A DNA stretch of 64,000 nucleotides from Nigerium massiliense (lineage in GTDB: Bacteria > Actinomycetota > Actinomycetes > Propionibacteriales > Propionibacteriaceae). Below the pieces are notes generated by a model. The model was not told where the DNA came from. It saw nothing but the letters and a program-made list of their open reading frames with translations, and did not search any database. Position 1 is the first letter of the stretch. Every line of letters begins with the position of its first letter. The stretch is from contig NZ_CCYM01000003.1 in the NCBI RefSeq assembly GCF_000826085.1, forward strand, positions 1,377,816 through 1,441,815. Direction: 5' to 3'. Positions 46,426 through 55,215 of this stretch are shown in pieces. The translations under genes and the position numbers were made by a program.

Positions 46426-48018
46426 GTGACCACACCGACCCAGGAGCAGCGCGCACCGCTCGCCGAGCGCGCGCTGCTGATCCGCAACGCCCTGGTCGTC
46501 CCCCTGCCCGGAGGGAGTGCCGGCCTGGCCGACTCGCCCGCGGAGCGGCATGCCGGCGAGAAGCCCGTCGACATCCGCATCGCGGCCGGCGTCATCACCG
46601 AGGTTGGGCCCAGCCTGGTCTCGCACGGCGAGGACGAACTCGACGCCGCCGGGCGTTGGGCCATCCCCGGCCTCTGGGACCAGCACGTGCACTTCCTGCA
46701 CTGGGCCAGGGCCCGCGGCTGGCTCGATGTCGCCGATTCGGCGAGCCAGGACGACGTCGTCGACACGGTTCGCGCGCACGTTGCCACGTCGACCACCGAC
46801 CCCGACCAGGTGCTGATCGCCTTCGGCTACCGCGCCGCATTGTGGCCGGCCCCCGCCTCCGTCCCCGACCTGGACGCCGTCAGCGCCGGGCGGCCCGTCA
46901 TCGCCATCGCCGGGGACGCGCACAACGGCTGGCTCAACACGCGCGCCCAGCGGATGTTGGGTGTCGGACCGTTCACGACCGCCGTCAGCGAGAACGCCTG
47001 GTTCGAGATCAACGCCCGGCTGCCGGAGCTGCCCGGCTTCGAGCCGCAGCAGGCCGACCTCGTCGCGACCGTCTCCGCCATGGCAGCCCAGGGGCTGACG
47101 GGCATCGTCGACCTCGACTTCCGCGACGCCTTCACCGCGTGGCCGCGCCGCGTCGCCTCTGGCCTCAACGTGATCCGCGTCAGCGCGGGGGTCTACCCCG
47201 AGCAGCTGGACGAGGCGGTCGCGCTCGGCGTCGAGACCGGCGGAGCCCTGCCCGGCGGCGATGGGCTCATTACCATGGGCCCCTTGAAGATCATCACCGA
47301 CGGCTCGCTGAGCACCCGCACGGCCTGGTGCTGCGCGCCGTACACGGACGCGCCGGCGGGTGCGCGCAACGCGGCCGGAGCGCCCAATGTCACCGCGGAC
47401 CGGCTCGACGACCTCATCGCGACGGCCACCGCCCACGGTCTCGCCGTCACCGCCCACGCCATCGGCGACCGCGCGAACGAGGGCGTCCTCGATGCCTTCG
47501 CCCGCGCCGGGATCGGCGGCCGGATCGAACACGCCCAACTTCTGCGTTGCGACGACATCGGCCGCTTCGCCGAGCTCGGTGTCACCGCGAGCGTCCAACC
47601 GGCGCACCTGCTGGACGACCGCGACACCGCCGAGCGTTGCTGGGCGGATCGCACAGCGCGCTGCTTCCCGCTCCGTTCCCTGCTGGCCGCCGGCGTCGAT
47701 GTCGTCTTCGGATCGGACGGTCCTGTCTCGCCTGTCGATCCCTGGCTGGAGATGGCTGCGGCCGTCCACCGCAGCGCCGACGAGCGGGAGGGCTGGCACG
47801 AGGAACAGTCCCTCAGCCCCGCCGAGGCCCTCGCCTGCTCGGTCGACGGCCAGCGGCTCGAGCCGGGTTGCCGCGGTGACGTAGTCCTGCTGGGAGCCGA
47901 CCCGCTCGCGCCGGCGTCCAGCCCCCGCGAGGCCGCGGAGATCCTGCGCACGATGTCCGTGGCGGCGACGGTGTGTGCAGGCCGCGTCACGTACTGCGAG
48001 GAGCATCCGAGCCGATGA
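46426..48018 (+). CDS. amidohydrolase family protein (YtcJ-like)
   Basis: A 530-aa metal-dependent hydrolase of the amidohydrolase_3 group. Visible metal ligands: WDQHVHFLHW (first two His), later TAHAIGD and EHAQLL, and FGSDGPVSPVDPW with the final Asp. Substrate unknown. GTG 46426 has GAGGAGGGA upstream. Its last codon overlaps the start of the helicase (ATGA). Confidence 0.9.
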   Translation: MTTPTQEQRAPLAERALLIRNALVVPLPGGSAGLADSPAERHAGEKPVDIRIAAGVITEVGPSLVSHGEDELDAAGRWAIPGLWDQHVHFLHWARARGWLDVADSASQDDVVDTVRAHVATSTTDPDQVLIAFGYRAALWPAPASVPDLDAVSAGRPVIAIAGDAHNGWLNTRAQRMLGVGPFTTAVSENAWFEINARLPELPGFEPQQADLVATVSAMAAQGLTGIVDLDFRDAFTAWPRRVASGLNVIRVSAGVYPEQLDEAVALGVETGGALPGGDGLITMGPLKIITDGSLSTRTAWCCAPYTDAPAGARNAAGAPNVTADRLDDLIATATAHGLAVTAHAIGDRANEGVLDAFARAGIGGRIEHAQLLRCDDIGRFAELGVTASVQPAHLLDDRDTAERCWADRTARCFPLRSLLAAGVDVVFGSDGPVSPVDPWLEMAAAVHRSADEREGWHEEQSLSPAEALACSVDGQRLEPGCRGDVVLLGADPLAPASSPREAAEILRTMSVAATVCAGRVTYCEEHPSR

Positions 48019-50294
48019 CCGTGCCCGCGTGGCTGCTGGACGATCAGGTCGCGCACGTCCATCACCGGGCGGCCCGGCCAGGCCGCACGGCGCCCTGGCC
48101 CGGTTGGGTCGGCCAGGACGTGCGAGACGCCCTGGGCCGCCGTGGCATCCAGGCGCTGTGGCAGCACCAGGCGACGGCCGCGGACGCCGCCTTCGAGGGT
48201 CGGCACGTCGCGATCGCGACCGGCACTGCGTCGGGCAAGTCGCTGGCCTACCTGCTTCCCGCCCTCGCCGCCGGCCTGCACGGCACGATCGGCACCAGCC
48301 TCGCCGGCCGCTCGGCCCAGCGCAGCGCCTTGCGCCTGGACCTTCCGCCCCGCCACACCGCGCTCTACCTCGCCCCGACCAAGGCCCTCGCGCACGACCA
48401 GTTGCGCATCTGCACCGAGCTGGGCCTGTCGGGTTGGAAGACGTCGGCCCTCGACGGCGACTCCGATCGCGACGAGCGCCGCTACGCACGCGAGTTCGCC
48501 ACCTACGTGTTGAGCAACCCCGACATGCTGCACCGCTCCGTGCTGCCCAACCACCAGCGCTGGTCGCGCTTTCTCGGCGACCTGCGCTACGTCGTCGTGG
48601 ACGAGGCGCACCGCTACAAGGGCGTCTTCGGGGCGCACGTCTCCGCGGTGCTGCGCCGGCTGAGAAGGTTGTGCCGCACCTACGGCTCCGACCCGACGTT
48701 CGTCTTCGCCTCCGCGACGATCAGCGAGGCCGACGAGGTCGGCCGGTCGCTGGCCGGGCTGGACGAGGTGCAGCTCGTCGACGAGGACTGCTCGCCGGCG
48801 CCGGCCCTCGACTTCGTCCTGCGGCGCCCCACGCGCGCCCTCACGGAGGACACCGCGCGCATGCTGGCGCGGCTGTGCGCCACCGGTCAGGCGCTGGCGT
48901 TCACGACGTCCCGCGTGCAGGCCGAGCTGGTCGCGATGCGCGCCAGGGAACTCGCGACCGAGCCAGACACGATCGCCGCCTACCGCGGCGGGTACCTGCC
49001 CAGCGACCGGCGTTCGATCGAGGCGGCTCTGCAGGACGGCCGGCTGCGAGGCGTGGCCTGCACCAACGCTCTCGAGCTGGGCGTCGACATCTCGGGCATG
49101 GACGCCGTCGTCGCCGCCGGTTTCCCCGGCACGCTGGCTGCCCTGTGGCAGCAGGTCGGACGGGCCGGCCGGCACGGCCAGGAGGCGCTCGCCGTTCTCG
49201 CCGCCCGGGAGGATCCCCTGGACGCCTATCTGACCGAGCACCCCGAGTTGATCTTCGACCGGCCGATCGAGCGCACCGTCGTCTACCCCGACAACCCGTA
49301 CGTGCTCGGGCCGCATCTCGCCGCCGCCGCCCAGGAGCAGCCCCTGACGCCGGCGGACGCCGAGTTCTTCGGCCCCCAGACCGTCCCGATCGCGGAAAGG
49401 CTCACCGCCCAGGGGGTGCTGCGTCGGCGCGCCACGGGCTGGTTCTGGACGCATCCCCAACGCGCCGTCGACTCCATCGACCTGCGGTCGCTCCACGGGA
49501 AAGCGTGCGAGGTCATCGACGTCAACACCGGCCGGGTCATCGGGCAGGTCGACCCCGGCGCAGCCGACCGCACCCTGCACCCCGAGGCCGTGTACGTGCA
49601 CCAGGGCGAGCAATGGCTCGTTGTCGAGTTCGACGAGCGCGACCGCATGGCCCTCGTCGATAGAGCGGACGGCACGTACTACACCCAGCCGCAGTCGGCG
49701 GGCGGGGTGCAGGTACTCGACGAGCAGCGCCGCCGCCGGTTGGGCGACGGGACGCTGTGCTACGGCACCGTGGAGTTGACCAGCCAGGTCACCTCGTACC
49801 TGCGTCGGGATGCCGAGACCGGTGACGTCTGGGACCAGACAGCCCTCGACCTGCCGCTGCGTCGGATGACCACGAAGGCGGTGTGGTGGACGCTCCCCGA
49901 CGACGTCGTCGCCGGCCTCGACATCGACCCCCAAGAGCTGCCGGGGGCGGTGCACGGAGCCGAGCACACAGCCATCGGCCTGCTGCCGGCGCTTGTGCCG
50001 TGCGACCGCTGGGACATCGGGGGGCTGTCGACCGTGCTGCACCCCGACACAGGACGCCTCACCGTCTTCATCCACGACGGCAACCCCGGGGGCTCGGGCT
50101 TCGCGGAACTGGGCTACGACAAGGCCGAGCTGTGGTGGGAGGCCACCTGGGAGCGACTGCGCAGCTGCCCCTGCAGCGACGGGTGCCCCGCCTGTGTCGT
50201 CTCCCCGAAGTGCGGCAGCGGCAACAACCCGCTCGACAAGCGGGGCGCCCGGATCCTCGTGTCCGCGCTGGTCGGTCACGCCTCCCGCGGCTGA
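48015..50294 (+). CDS. MrfA/YprA-like DEAD/DEAH-box helicase with DUF1998 domain
   Basis: A 759-aa superfamily 2 DNA helicase. Domain 1: ATGTASGKS (69-76), VVVDEAH and SATI; domain 2: VGRAGRHGQ. The C-terminal DUF1998 region holds the four cysteines CPCSDGCPACVVSPKC, a metal-binding site; MrfA homologues repair mitomycin-C lesions. The M. tuberculosis relative is Rv3649. Start overlaps the amidohydrolase stop. The stop codon lies inside a hairpin shared with the convergent tad operon. Confidence 0.93.
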   Translation: MTVPAWLLDDQVAHVHHRAARPGRTAPWPGWVGQDVRDALGRRGIQALWQHQATAADAAFEGRHVAIATGTASGKSLAYLLPALAAGLHGTIGTSLAGRSAQRSALRLDLPPRHTALYLAPTKALAHDQLRICTELGLSGWKTSALDGDSDRDERRYAREFATYVLSNPDMLHRSVLPNHQRWSRFLGDLRYVVVDEAHRYKGVFGAHVSAVLRRLRRLCRTYGSDPTFVFASATISEADEVGRSLAGLDEVQLVDEDCSPAPALDFVLRRPTRALTEDTARMLARLCATGQALAFTTSRVQAELVAMRARELATEPDTIAAYRGGYLPSDRRSIEAALQDGRLRGVACTNALELGVDISGMDAVVAAGFPGTLAALWQQVGRAGRHGQEALAVLAAREDPLDAYLTEHPELIFDRPIERTVVYPDNPYVLGPHLAAAAQEQPLTPADAEFFGPQTVPIAERLTAQGVLRRRATGWFWTHPQRAVDSIDLRSLHGKACEVIDVNTGRVIGQVDPGAADRTLHPEAVYVHQGEQWLVVEFDERDRMALVDRADGTYYTQPQSAGGVQVLDEQRRRRLGDGTLCYGTVELTSQVTSYLRRDAETGDVWDQTALDLPLRRMTTKAVWWTLPDDVVAGLDIDPQELPGAVHGAEHTAIGLLPALVPCDRWDIGGLSTVLHPDTGRLTVFIHDGNPGGSGFAELGYDKAELWWEATWERLRSCPCSDGCPACVVSPKCGSGNNPLDKRGARILVSALVGHASRG

Positions 50295-50320
50295 CCGGCG
50301 GGCGGCGCGTCCGCCGGTCA
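50292..50320. terminator. bidirectional terminator overlapping both convergent stop codons
   Basis: TGACCGGCGG / CCGCCGGTCA, ten perfect pairs with a 9-nt loop. The left arm starts with the helicase TGA and the right arm ends with the reverse-strand TGA of the tad operon's last gene. Confidence 0.7.
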
Positions 50321-50686
50321 CGGCCCGTCCTGAAGGACGCCCGCGTTGGCTTGTGCCTCGGCCTTCAGCGACAACCCGAGCGGACGCCACGACGGCTCCC
50401 GCACGACGGTGACCGACACGACGAAGTCGATCTCGTCGCCCACCAGCGTGCAGGCGGTGATGCGTACCCCGTTCGCCTGGGCCGTGCTGCCGGCCGCTGC
50501 GCAGGCGTCGTGGCCGCCCGCCGCCGCCTCGCCGCCTGCCAGGGCCGCCAGGTCGGCGGCGCCCTGCGCCTGGTGGGTCACAGCGCGGTACGCGCTGGCG
50601 ATCACGACGACGCCCACGATCGCCGCCAACAGCATCATCGCGACCGCCACGAGACCGGTCACGTTGCCGCGCTCGCCTCGCCTCAT
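50318..50686 (-). CDS. TadE/TadG-like minor pilin (Rv3654c-like helicase/secretion neighbourhood protein)
   Basis: A 122-aa protein with an N-terminal RRGERGNVTGLVAVAMMLLAAI segment (prepilin-like hydrophobic helix after a Gly) and a short extracellular domain with two cysteines (DACAAAG, ITACTLVG). Last gene of the tad operon; its start overlaps the TadE stop by ATGA. Probable minor pseudopilin of the Flp pilus or secretion system. Confidence 0.82.
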   Translation of the reverse strand: MRRGERGNVTGLVAVAMMLLAAIVGVVVIASAYRAVTHQAQGAADLAALAGGEAAAGGHDACAAAGSTAQANGVRITACTLVGDEIDFVVSVTVVREPSWRPLGLSLKAEAQANAGVLQDGP

Positions 50687-51030
50687 CGGGAGCCCTCCGT
50701 CAGCACGCGCGCCTGTGCCGACACGGGGACGGTGAACAGCTCTCCGAAGCCCGCCCGCGCCGTCACCTGCACGACCGTGGCCTTGCCCTCGCGTCGTCGC
50801 AGCACCTGAGCTCCGCGCGGGGCGTCGCGCTCGGCCGCCCGTGCCGCCGCGCGGTCACCACGGGCGTCCTGGCGGGCCACCTCGTTCGCGGTGATCTGGC
50901 ACAGGTTCAGCACCATCAGCATCGAGATCAGCCAGGCGACGATCATCGCGACCGCCGCGACCACCAGGCTGACCATCGCCAACTCGGCGGTGGCCATGCC
51001 CCGCTCTCCTCGGCTCGGCATCTGCGTCAT
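50683..51030 (-). CDS. TadE family minor pilin
   Basis: A 115-aa protein: GERGMATAELAMVSLVVAAVAMIVAWL is a TadE-type prepilin sequence, with cleavage expected after Gly and Glu at mature +5, followed by an extracytoplasmic domain. It is separated from the pilin gene by a 62-bp gap with a strong stem-loop. It corresponds to Rv3655c of M. tuberculosis. Confidence 0.85.
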   Translation of the reverse strand: MTQMPSRGERGMATAELAMVSLVVAAVAMIVAWLISMLMVLNLCQITANEVARQDARGDRAAARAAERDAPRGAQVLRRREGKATVVQVTARAGFGELFTVPVSAQARVLTEGSR

Positions 51031-51049
51031 CTCCCACCCTCTCCGTGAG

Positions 51050-51080
51050 GGGCCGCCCCGGCCCTCCTCCGGGGCGGCCC
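51050..51080 (-). promoter_or_regulatory. 12-bp stem-loop between pilin and minor pilin genes
   Basis: GGGCCGCCCCGG / CCGGGGCGGCCC with a 7-nt loop, 13 bp after the pilin stop and 19 bp before tadE. It may stop most transcripts after the abundant pilin or protect the pilin mRNA 3' end. Confidence 0.55.
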
Positions 51081-51092
51081 TGCGCCGGACGG

Positions 51093-51341
51093 TCAGCCCA
51101 TGGCCCCCGTGACGACCTTGAGCAGCTGCACGACCGCCTGCTGGAGCGCCTGGGTGAACACGCCCGACTTCATCGCCGTGATCACGAGACCGACCAGCGT
51201 CACCACGAGCACGACGCCGATGGCGTACTCGGCCGTGGTCATGCCGCGCTCACGGCTCCACTCCTTCGGCGCGGCGGGCTCGTCCACGACGAGCTCTTGG
51301 CCGTCGACGTCCTCCACGAACTCCTCGACTTGCTGCGACAT
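51093..51341 (-). CDS. Flp pilin-like protein (DUF4244)
   Basis: An 82-aa putative major pilin. After an acidic leader (MSQQVEEFVEDVDGQELVVDEP) comes SRERGMTTAEYAIGVVLVVTLVGLVITAM, with Gly-Met cleavage and Glu at +5, then a short tail. ATG 51341 follows a perfect GGAGGAAAC site. It sits after a 110-bp gap downstream of tadC, so it may have its own promoter. Corresponds to Rv3656c. Confidence 0.85.
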   Translation of the reverse strand: MSQQVEEFVEDVDGQELVVDEPAAPKEWSRERGMTTAEYAIGVVLVVTLVGLVITAMKSGVFTQALQQAVVQLLKVVTGAMG

Positions 51342-51426
51342 GTTTCCTCCTTGGGTTCCGCACCGCCCGTCGCGGTACATCCCCCACCATGGGAATCGCC
51401 ACCCGGCGCCCGTCACCCGATCCCCT

Positions 51427-51437
51427 CCTGTGGATAA
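51427..51437 (-). promoter_or_regulatory. DnaA-box-like motif TTATCCACAGG upstream of the pilin gene
   Basis: Reading on the minus strand, TTATCCACAGG; TTATCCACA is the consensus DnaA box. It lies 86-96 bp upstream of the pilin ATG in the only sizeable gap of the tad operon. The same 11-mer is upstream of ssd at 55149-55159. Confidence 0.5.
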
Positions 51438-51451
51438 CTCGCGCTTTCGAC

Positions 51452-52075
51452 TCACCGGCCCACGAGACCCCCGAAGATCGGCGCAACTCCGAGGAGGAAG
51501 AACGCGGGCAGGAAACAGACCACCAGCGGAACGATGCTCCGCACCCCCGCCTTGCGCGCCTCGACGAGAGCCAGAGCTTCCGCCCCGCGGCGTGCCTCCC
51601 GGGCATGCTGGCGCAGCAGCACCGACAGCCCGACGCCGCTGCCGACGGAGCGGCTGATGTCGCGCGCGATCGTGCGGTATCCCGCCGCTTCACCGAGCGA
51701 CGCCCACGCCTGCGGCTCGGCCACCCCCAGGTCCACCTGGTGCAGCACCGCCAGCAGGACGTCGCGCGTCGGCCCCTCCATCGCTTCGGCCACGGTGCGC
51801 GCCGCGCCCCTGGTGGGACGCCCCGCCTCCAGACACACGGCCAGCAGCTCGCACACCTCGGCGACGTCCCCGCGCAGCGCCCTGTCACGCCGCCTCACGG
51901 CCGGGGCCTCGCGCGCCGTCCGCCACCAGGACCCCACTTGCTGCCACCGGCGGCGTCCGTCGCCGCCCTCGTCAAGCGGCTTGGTCAGCTCCCGCACCCG
52001 ACCGGCGTGCGACCCCGAAGCCAGCCACAAGGCGAGGGAAGCTGCCAGGGCGGCGGCTATCGCCCAGCCGGTCAT
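51452..52075 (-). CDS. tadC: TadC-like type II/IV secretion inner-membrane protein (T2SSF domain)
   Basis: A 207-aa protein with an N-terminal hydrophobic segment, a cytoplasmic T2SSF helical domain (GDVAEVCELLAVCLEAGRPTRGAARTVAEAM...) and a C-terminal membrane helix. Together with TadB it forms the platform of the Tad/Flp pilus. ATG 52075 overlaps the TadB stop. The Mtb counterpart is Rv3657c. Confidence 0.87.
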   Translation of the reverse strand: MTGWAIAAALAASLALWLASGSHAGRVRELTKPLDEGGDGRRRWQQVGSWWRTAREAPAVRRRDRALRGDVAEVCELLAVCLEAGRPTRGAARTVAEAMEGPTRDVLLAVLHQVDLGVAEPQAWASLGEAAGYRTIARDISRSVGSGVGLSVLLRQHAREARRGAEALALVEARKAGVRSIVPLVVCFLPAFFLLGVAPIFGGLVGR

Positions 52076-52914
52076 GTCCGGCCTCCCGCGGGTTCGGTCG
52101 CGATGGTGTCGGTCCACCACACGCCCAGGCAGGCCAGGCCGACACCGGCGACGAGGCATCCCTGCCCGACCAGGCTCTGGGTGAGGAACCGGATCGGGTC
52201 GCCCCCGAACACGTAACCGAGCAGCAGGCCCACCATCGGCAGCGACCCGAGGAGCCGTCCGGACGCGCGCGGCGCGGACAGCTCGGCCGCTACCGTGCGC
52301 TCGATCTCGTGATCGACCGCCAGCCGTTCGGACGCCCCCTCGATCGACTCGCTCATCGACGCCCCGGTCTCCCTGGACACCTCCCACGCCCGGGCCAGCC
52401 GCAGCATCCCCTGCTGTCCGGGCACGGACGCCACCCGCCGCAGCGCCCCCGTCGGGTCACCGCCCACCGCCTGCACCGCGGCCGCCTCGGCCAGGACCCC
52501 GCTCTCGCCCGCCGCCACGCTGATGGCGGTCGCCGGGATCTGCCCGACCCGCAACAACCCCACCAGCACTTCGCCGGCGCGGACCACCTCGTCGCGGCGT
52601 TGCTGAGCCAGAGAGCGGGCCCGATGGCGCGCCACGAGGCCGCCGATCGTGCCGACGACCATCACCGCACACAGCGCCAGTGCCCCGCCCCGCGTACCGC
52701 CGGCGAACACGCTCACCACCACCACCACCGCGGCCGCGAGCGCGGCCCCGAGTCGCCGCGACGCGTGGCCGGGCTCCGGACGCTCCGGTTGCGCCTCACC
52801 CTGCAGCCGCCGCTGCCACCGCCGCGGCGAAGCCGGCCCAGCCAGCAGCGCCGCCGCCACCGCGGCGAGCACAGCGCCGATGACCCAGATCGATGATCCG
52901 CCCACCCCGCTCAC
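52072..52914 (-). CDS. tadB: TadB-like type II/IV secretion inner-membrane protein (T2SSF domain)
   Basis: A 280-aa protein with several hydrophobic segments near each end and a central T2SSF domain (RAGEVLVGLLRVGQIPATAISVAAGES...). It is the other half of the inner-membrane platform; its start is 1 bp from the TadA stop (52916). The Mtb counterpart is Rv3658c. Confidence 0.88.
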   Translation of the reverse strand: MSGVGGSSIWVIGAVLAAVAAALLAGPASPRRWQRRLQGEAQPERPEPGHASRRLGAALAAAVVVVVSVFAGGTRGGALALCAVMVVGTIGGLVARHRARSLAQQRRDEVVRAGEVLVGLLRVGQIPATAISVAAGESGVLAEAAAVQAVGGDPTGALRRVASVPGQQGMLRLARAWEVSRETGASMSESIEGASERLAVDHEIERTVAAELSAPRASGRLLGSLPMVGLLLGYVFGGDPIRFLTQSLVGQGCLVAGVGLACLGVWWTDTIATEPAGGRT

Positions 52915-52915
52915 C

Positions 52916-54049
52916 TCAGCCCAGCGCCCGACGGAGCCGGCCGCGTCCGGAACCCCACGTCATGGCTCCGTCGACGTCGAACGTGAGCGCCGGGACGCAC
53001 CGGACGAGCCCATCGTGGCCCGGCTCGAACACGGCGATCTGCTCCACGAATCGGCGGCCGCCGTCGCGCCTCAGCTGCACGACCACCTCGAGCGCCGCCG
53101 CCACCTGCGCGTGCAGAGCGCTGCGATCCAGGCCGCCGAGGGCCCCCAGCGCCTCGAGCCGCGCCACGACGGCCTCGGCCGAGTTGGCGTGGATGGTCCC
53201 GCAGCCGCCCTCGTGGCCGGTGTTCAGCGCGATCAGCAGATCGGTGAGCTCGGCGCCACGCACCTCGCCCACCACCAGGCGGTCGGGCCGCATCCGCAGC
53301 GCCTGCCGCACCAGTTGGGTCAGTGTCACGGCCCCGGCGCCCTCGGCGTTCGGCGGTCGGCCCTCCAGGCGCACCACATGTGGATGCGGCGGGTCCAGCT
53401 CCCGCGAGTCCTCCACGATCACCAGCCGCTCTCTGCCGGGGACCTCGCCCAGCAGCGACGACAGCAACGTGGTCTTGCCCGTGCCGGTGCCTCCGGAGAT
53501 CAGGAATGCCCGCCGCGCTGCCACCAGGTCACGCAGCGCGTCAACCCCGGCCGCGCTCAGGCCGGAGCCCCGCCAGTCGTCCAGGGTCAGCCGCACGCGC
53601 GACGGAACGCGCAGCGACAGGCACGTGCCCGGGTGGGCCACGGAGCCCAGCACCGCGTGCACTCGGGTTCCGTCGGGCAGTCGCGCGTCGACGAACGGCT
53701 GCCCGTCGTCCAAACGCCGGCCCACCATTGCGGCCAACCGCACACCCAGTCGCCGCACCTCCTCCTCGGAGGAGAACGTCACCGGGGCTCTCTCCAGCCC
53801 GCCGCCGCGATCGACATAGACCGCGTCCGGGCCGTTCACCAGCACGTCGGTGACCGCAGGGTCGCGCAGCAGCGGTTCCAGCGGGCCGGCGCCCCGGCTG
53901 TCGCGACGCAACTGATCGACGGTCGCCAGCACCGACGCGTCGCTCACGACGTGGCCGAGCCAGCGCAGCGCGTCCGCCACCGCGACCGGCGTGGCCTGTT
54001 GGCCCTGCGCGCTGAGGCGTCCGCGCACCTCGTCCAGGTCAATCGCCAT
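52916..54049 (-). CDS. tadA: TadA/CpaF family pilus assembly ATPase
   Basis: Hexameric ATPase driving pilus assembly or secretion, 377 aa. It has the N-terminal CpaF domain, Walker A GGTGTGKTT (186-194), the Asp box IVEDSREL, Walker B RPDRLVVGEVRG and the His box GHEGGCGTIHAN. The start overlaps the end of the ssd gene by 11 bp. The Mtb counterpart is Rv3659c. Confidence 0.93.
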   Translation of the reverse strand: MAIDLDEVRGRLSAQGQQATPVAVADALRWLGHVVSDASVLATVDQLRRDSRGAGPLEPLLRDPAVTDVLVNGPDAVYVDRGGGLERAPVTFSSEEEVRRLGVRLAAMVGRRLDDGQPFVDARLPDGTRVHAVLGSVAHPGTCLSLRVPSRVRLTLDDWRGSGLSAAGVDALRDLVAARRAFLISGGTGTGKTTLLSSLLGEVPGRERLVIVEDSRELDPPHPHVVRLEGRPPNAEGAGAVTLTQLVRQALRMRPDRLVVGEVRGAELTDLLIALNTGHEGGCGTIHANSAEAVVARLEALGALGGLDRSALHAQVAAALEVVVQLRRDGGRRFVEQIAVFEPGHDGLVRCVPALTFDVDGAMTWGSGRGRLRRALG

Positions 54050-55100
54050 CCGACACCCCTGCCATCAGCCGCTCCAGTACCACGTCCACCTGCTTGCTCC
54101 ACCGTCCGCGGCGAGACCTTCCGGGCGGATCCCCCACCTCGGCCGCCCGGGCGACGCGGGCGTCCGTGGCCAGGGTTCCCAGCACGTCCGCGCCCAGCGC
54201 TCGCCCGACCAACTCGGGCGCGACGCGTCCGCCGGTGGCCCGCACGATCAGCCGCGGCTCGGCGAGCTCCAGCGCCCGGAGCATCTGTCCCGCGGCCGCC
54301 ACCGACCGCACGTCATCCCCACTCAGGAGCACCACCTCGGAGGCCCCCTGCAGCTGCTGCCGCACGCATGGCAGCGGCGCCCGTCCGGCGTCGAGCACGA
54401 CCAGCTTGTGGTGGCGGCTGAGCGAGCCCAGGACCGCCTGCAGGGACTCCGCCTGCGGCTGATCGACCTCCCCCGACTCGCCGCTCGTCCCCGGTCGAGC
54501 CATCGACACGACCGTCACGCCGTCGACGCACGGCAGAAACCGGCGGACATCGCTCACCTCGCCCCGGGCACCCAGCAGACGCGGCCAGCGCCACCCAGGG
54601 GTGCGCTCCGCGCCCAGGAGCAGGTCGACGCCGCCGCCCAGGGGGTCAACGTCGACCAGCGCCGCCGGCCAGCCCCGGCGACGCGCGGCGAACGCGAGCC
54701 CGGCTGCCAGCGTCGATGCGCCGATCCCACCGCTGCCGCCGACGACTCCGATCAGCGGCGACCCCCGGTCGGGATCCTGCGACAGCACAGCCGACAGCCA
54801 GGCCAGCCCGTGCGGTAACGGGATCACCTCGGCCCCGATCGGCAGCGACCAGGTACTCAGGGCGTCCGCCTCGAAGCCGACGAGGTAGACCCGTTTCCGG
54901 CGCGGGGGCGCGGCGCTCGCCAGAGCGGCGGCTTGATCGGCCCCGATCAACACCACCTCGGCGGTGCCCCAGCGCCGGACCGCCTCCTCGGCCGTGTCCA
55001 CCGTCTCGACCAGGGTGCCCAGCGCCGCGGCGGTGGCGAGCACGGCGTCGGTGACTCGCTCGTCGTGCGTCAACAGGACGCCGCTCATCTCGTCCGTCAT
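54039..55100 (-). CDS. CpaE-like/Ssd septum-site-determining protein (ParA/MinD superfamily)
   Basis: A 353-aa P-loop protein. An N-terminal response-receiver-like region (about 1-110) is followed by a MinD-type domain with deviant Walker A GGSGGIGAS (signature Lys absent at the first position) and switch VDVDPLGGG. In M. tuberculosis Rv3660c (Ssd) alters septum formation; CpaE localises Tad pili. First gene of the minus-strand tad operon, 115 bp from the divergent methyltransferase. Confidence 0.88.
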   Translation of the reverse strand: MTDEMSGVLLTHDERVTDAVLATAAALGTLVETVDTAEEAVRRWGTAEVVLIGADQAAALASAAPPRRKRVYLVGFEADALSTWSLPIGAEVIPLPHGLAWLSAVLSQDPDRGSPLIGVVGGSGGIGASTLAAGLAFAARRRGWPAALVDVDPLGGGVDLLLGAERTPGWRWPRLLGARGEVSDVRRFLPCVDGVTVVSMARPGTSGESGEVDQPQAESLQAVLGSLSRHHKLVVLDAGRAPLPCVRQQLQGASEVVLLSGDDVRSVAAAGQMLRALELAEPRLIVRATGGRVAPELVGRALGADVLGTLATDARVARAAEVGDPPGRSRRGRWSKQVDVVLERLMAGVSDGD

Positions 55101-55148
55101 GTCCCCACGGTGAGTCCTCGGCCCCCGAATGCGTCACCGATTCTCGTC

Positions 55149-55159
55149 CCTGTGGATAA
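55149..55159 (-). promoter_or_regulatory. DnaA-box-like motif TTATCCACAGG upstream of the tad operon
   Basis: The same 11-mer and orientation as at 51427-51437, here 49-59 bp upstream of the first gene of the tad operon, in the divergent promoter region. Confidence 0.5.
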
Positions 55160-55215
55160 GTCCGCGCTCGTGCCCGTGGCCTCGGCGCCCACCTGCACCG
55201 CTTACCATCGTCGGC

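Noticed and set aside
44760..47879. 1039-codon plus-strand frame opposite the methyltransferase
   Set aside because: It crosses two real genes on different strands and has low-complexity composition.
47193..50390. 1065-codon minus-strand frame opposite the amidohydrolase and helicase
   Set aside because: Shadow of two genes with recognisable catalytic motifs; no motif in the reverse frame.
51427..55159. Replication origin indicated by DnaA boxes
   Set aside because: Only two boxes 3.7 kb apart, no AT-rich unwinding element, no dnaA, dnaN or rnpA nearby.
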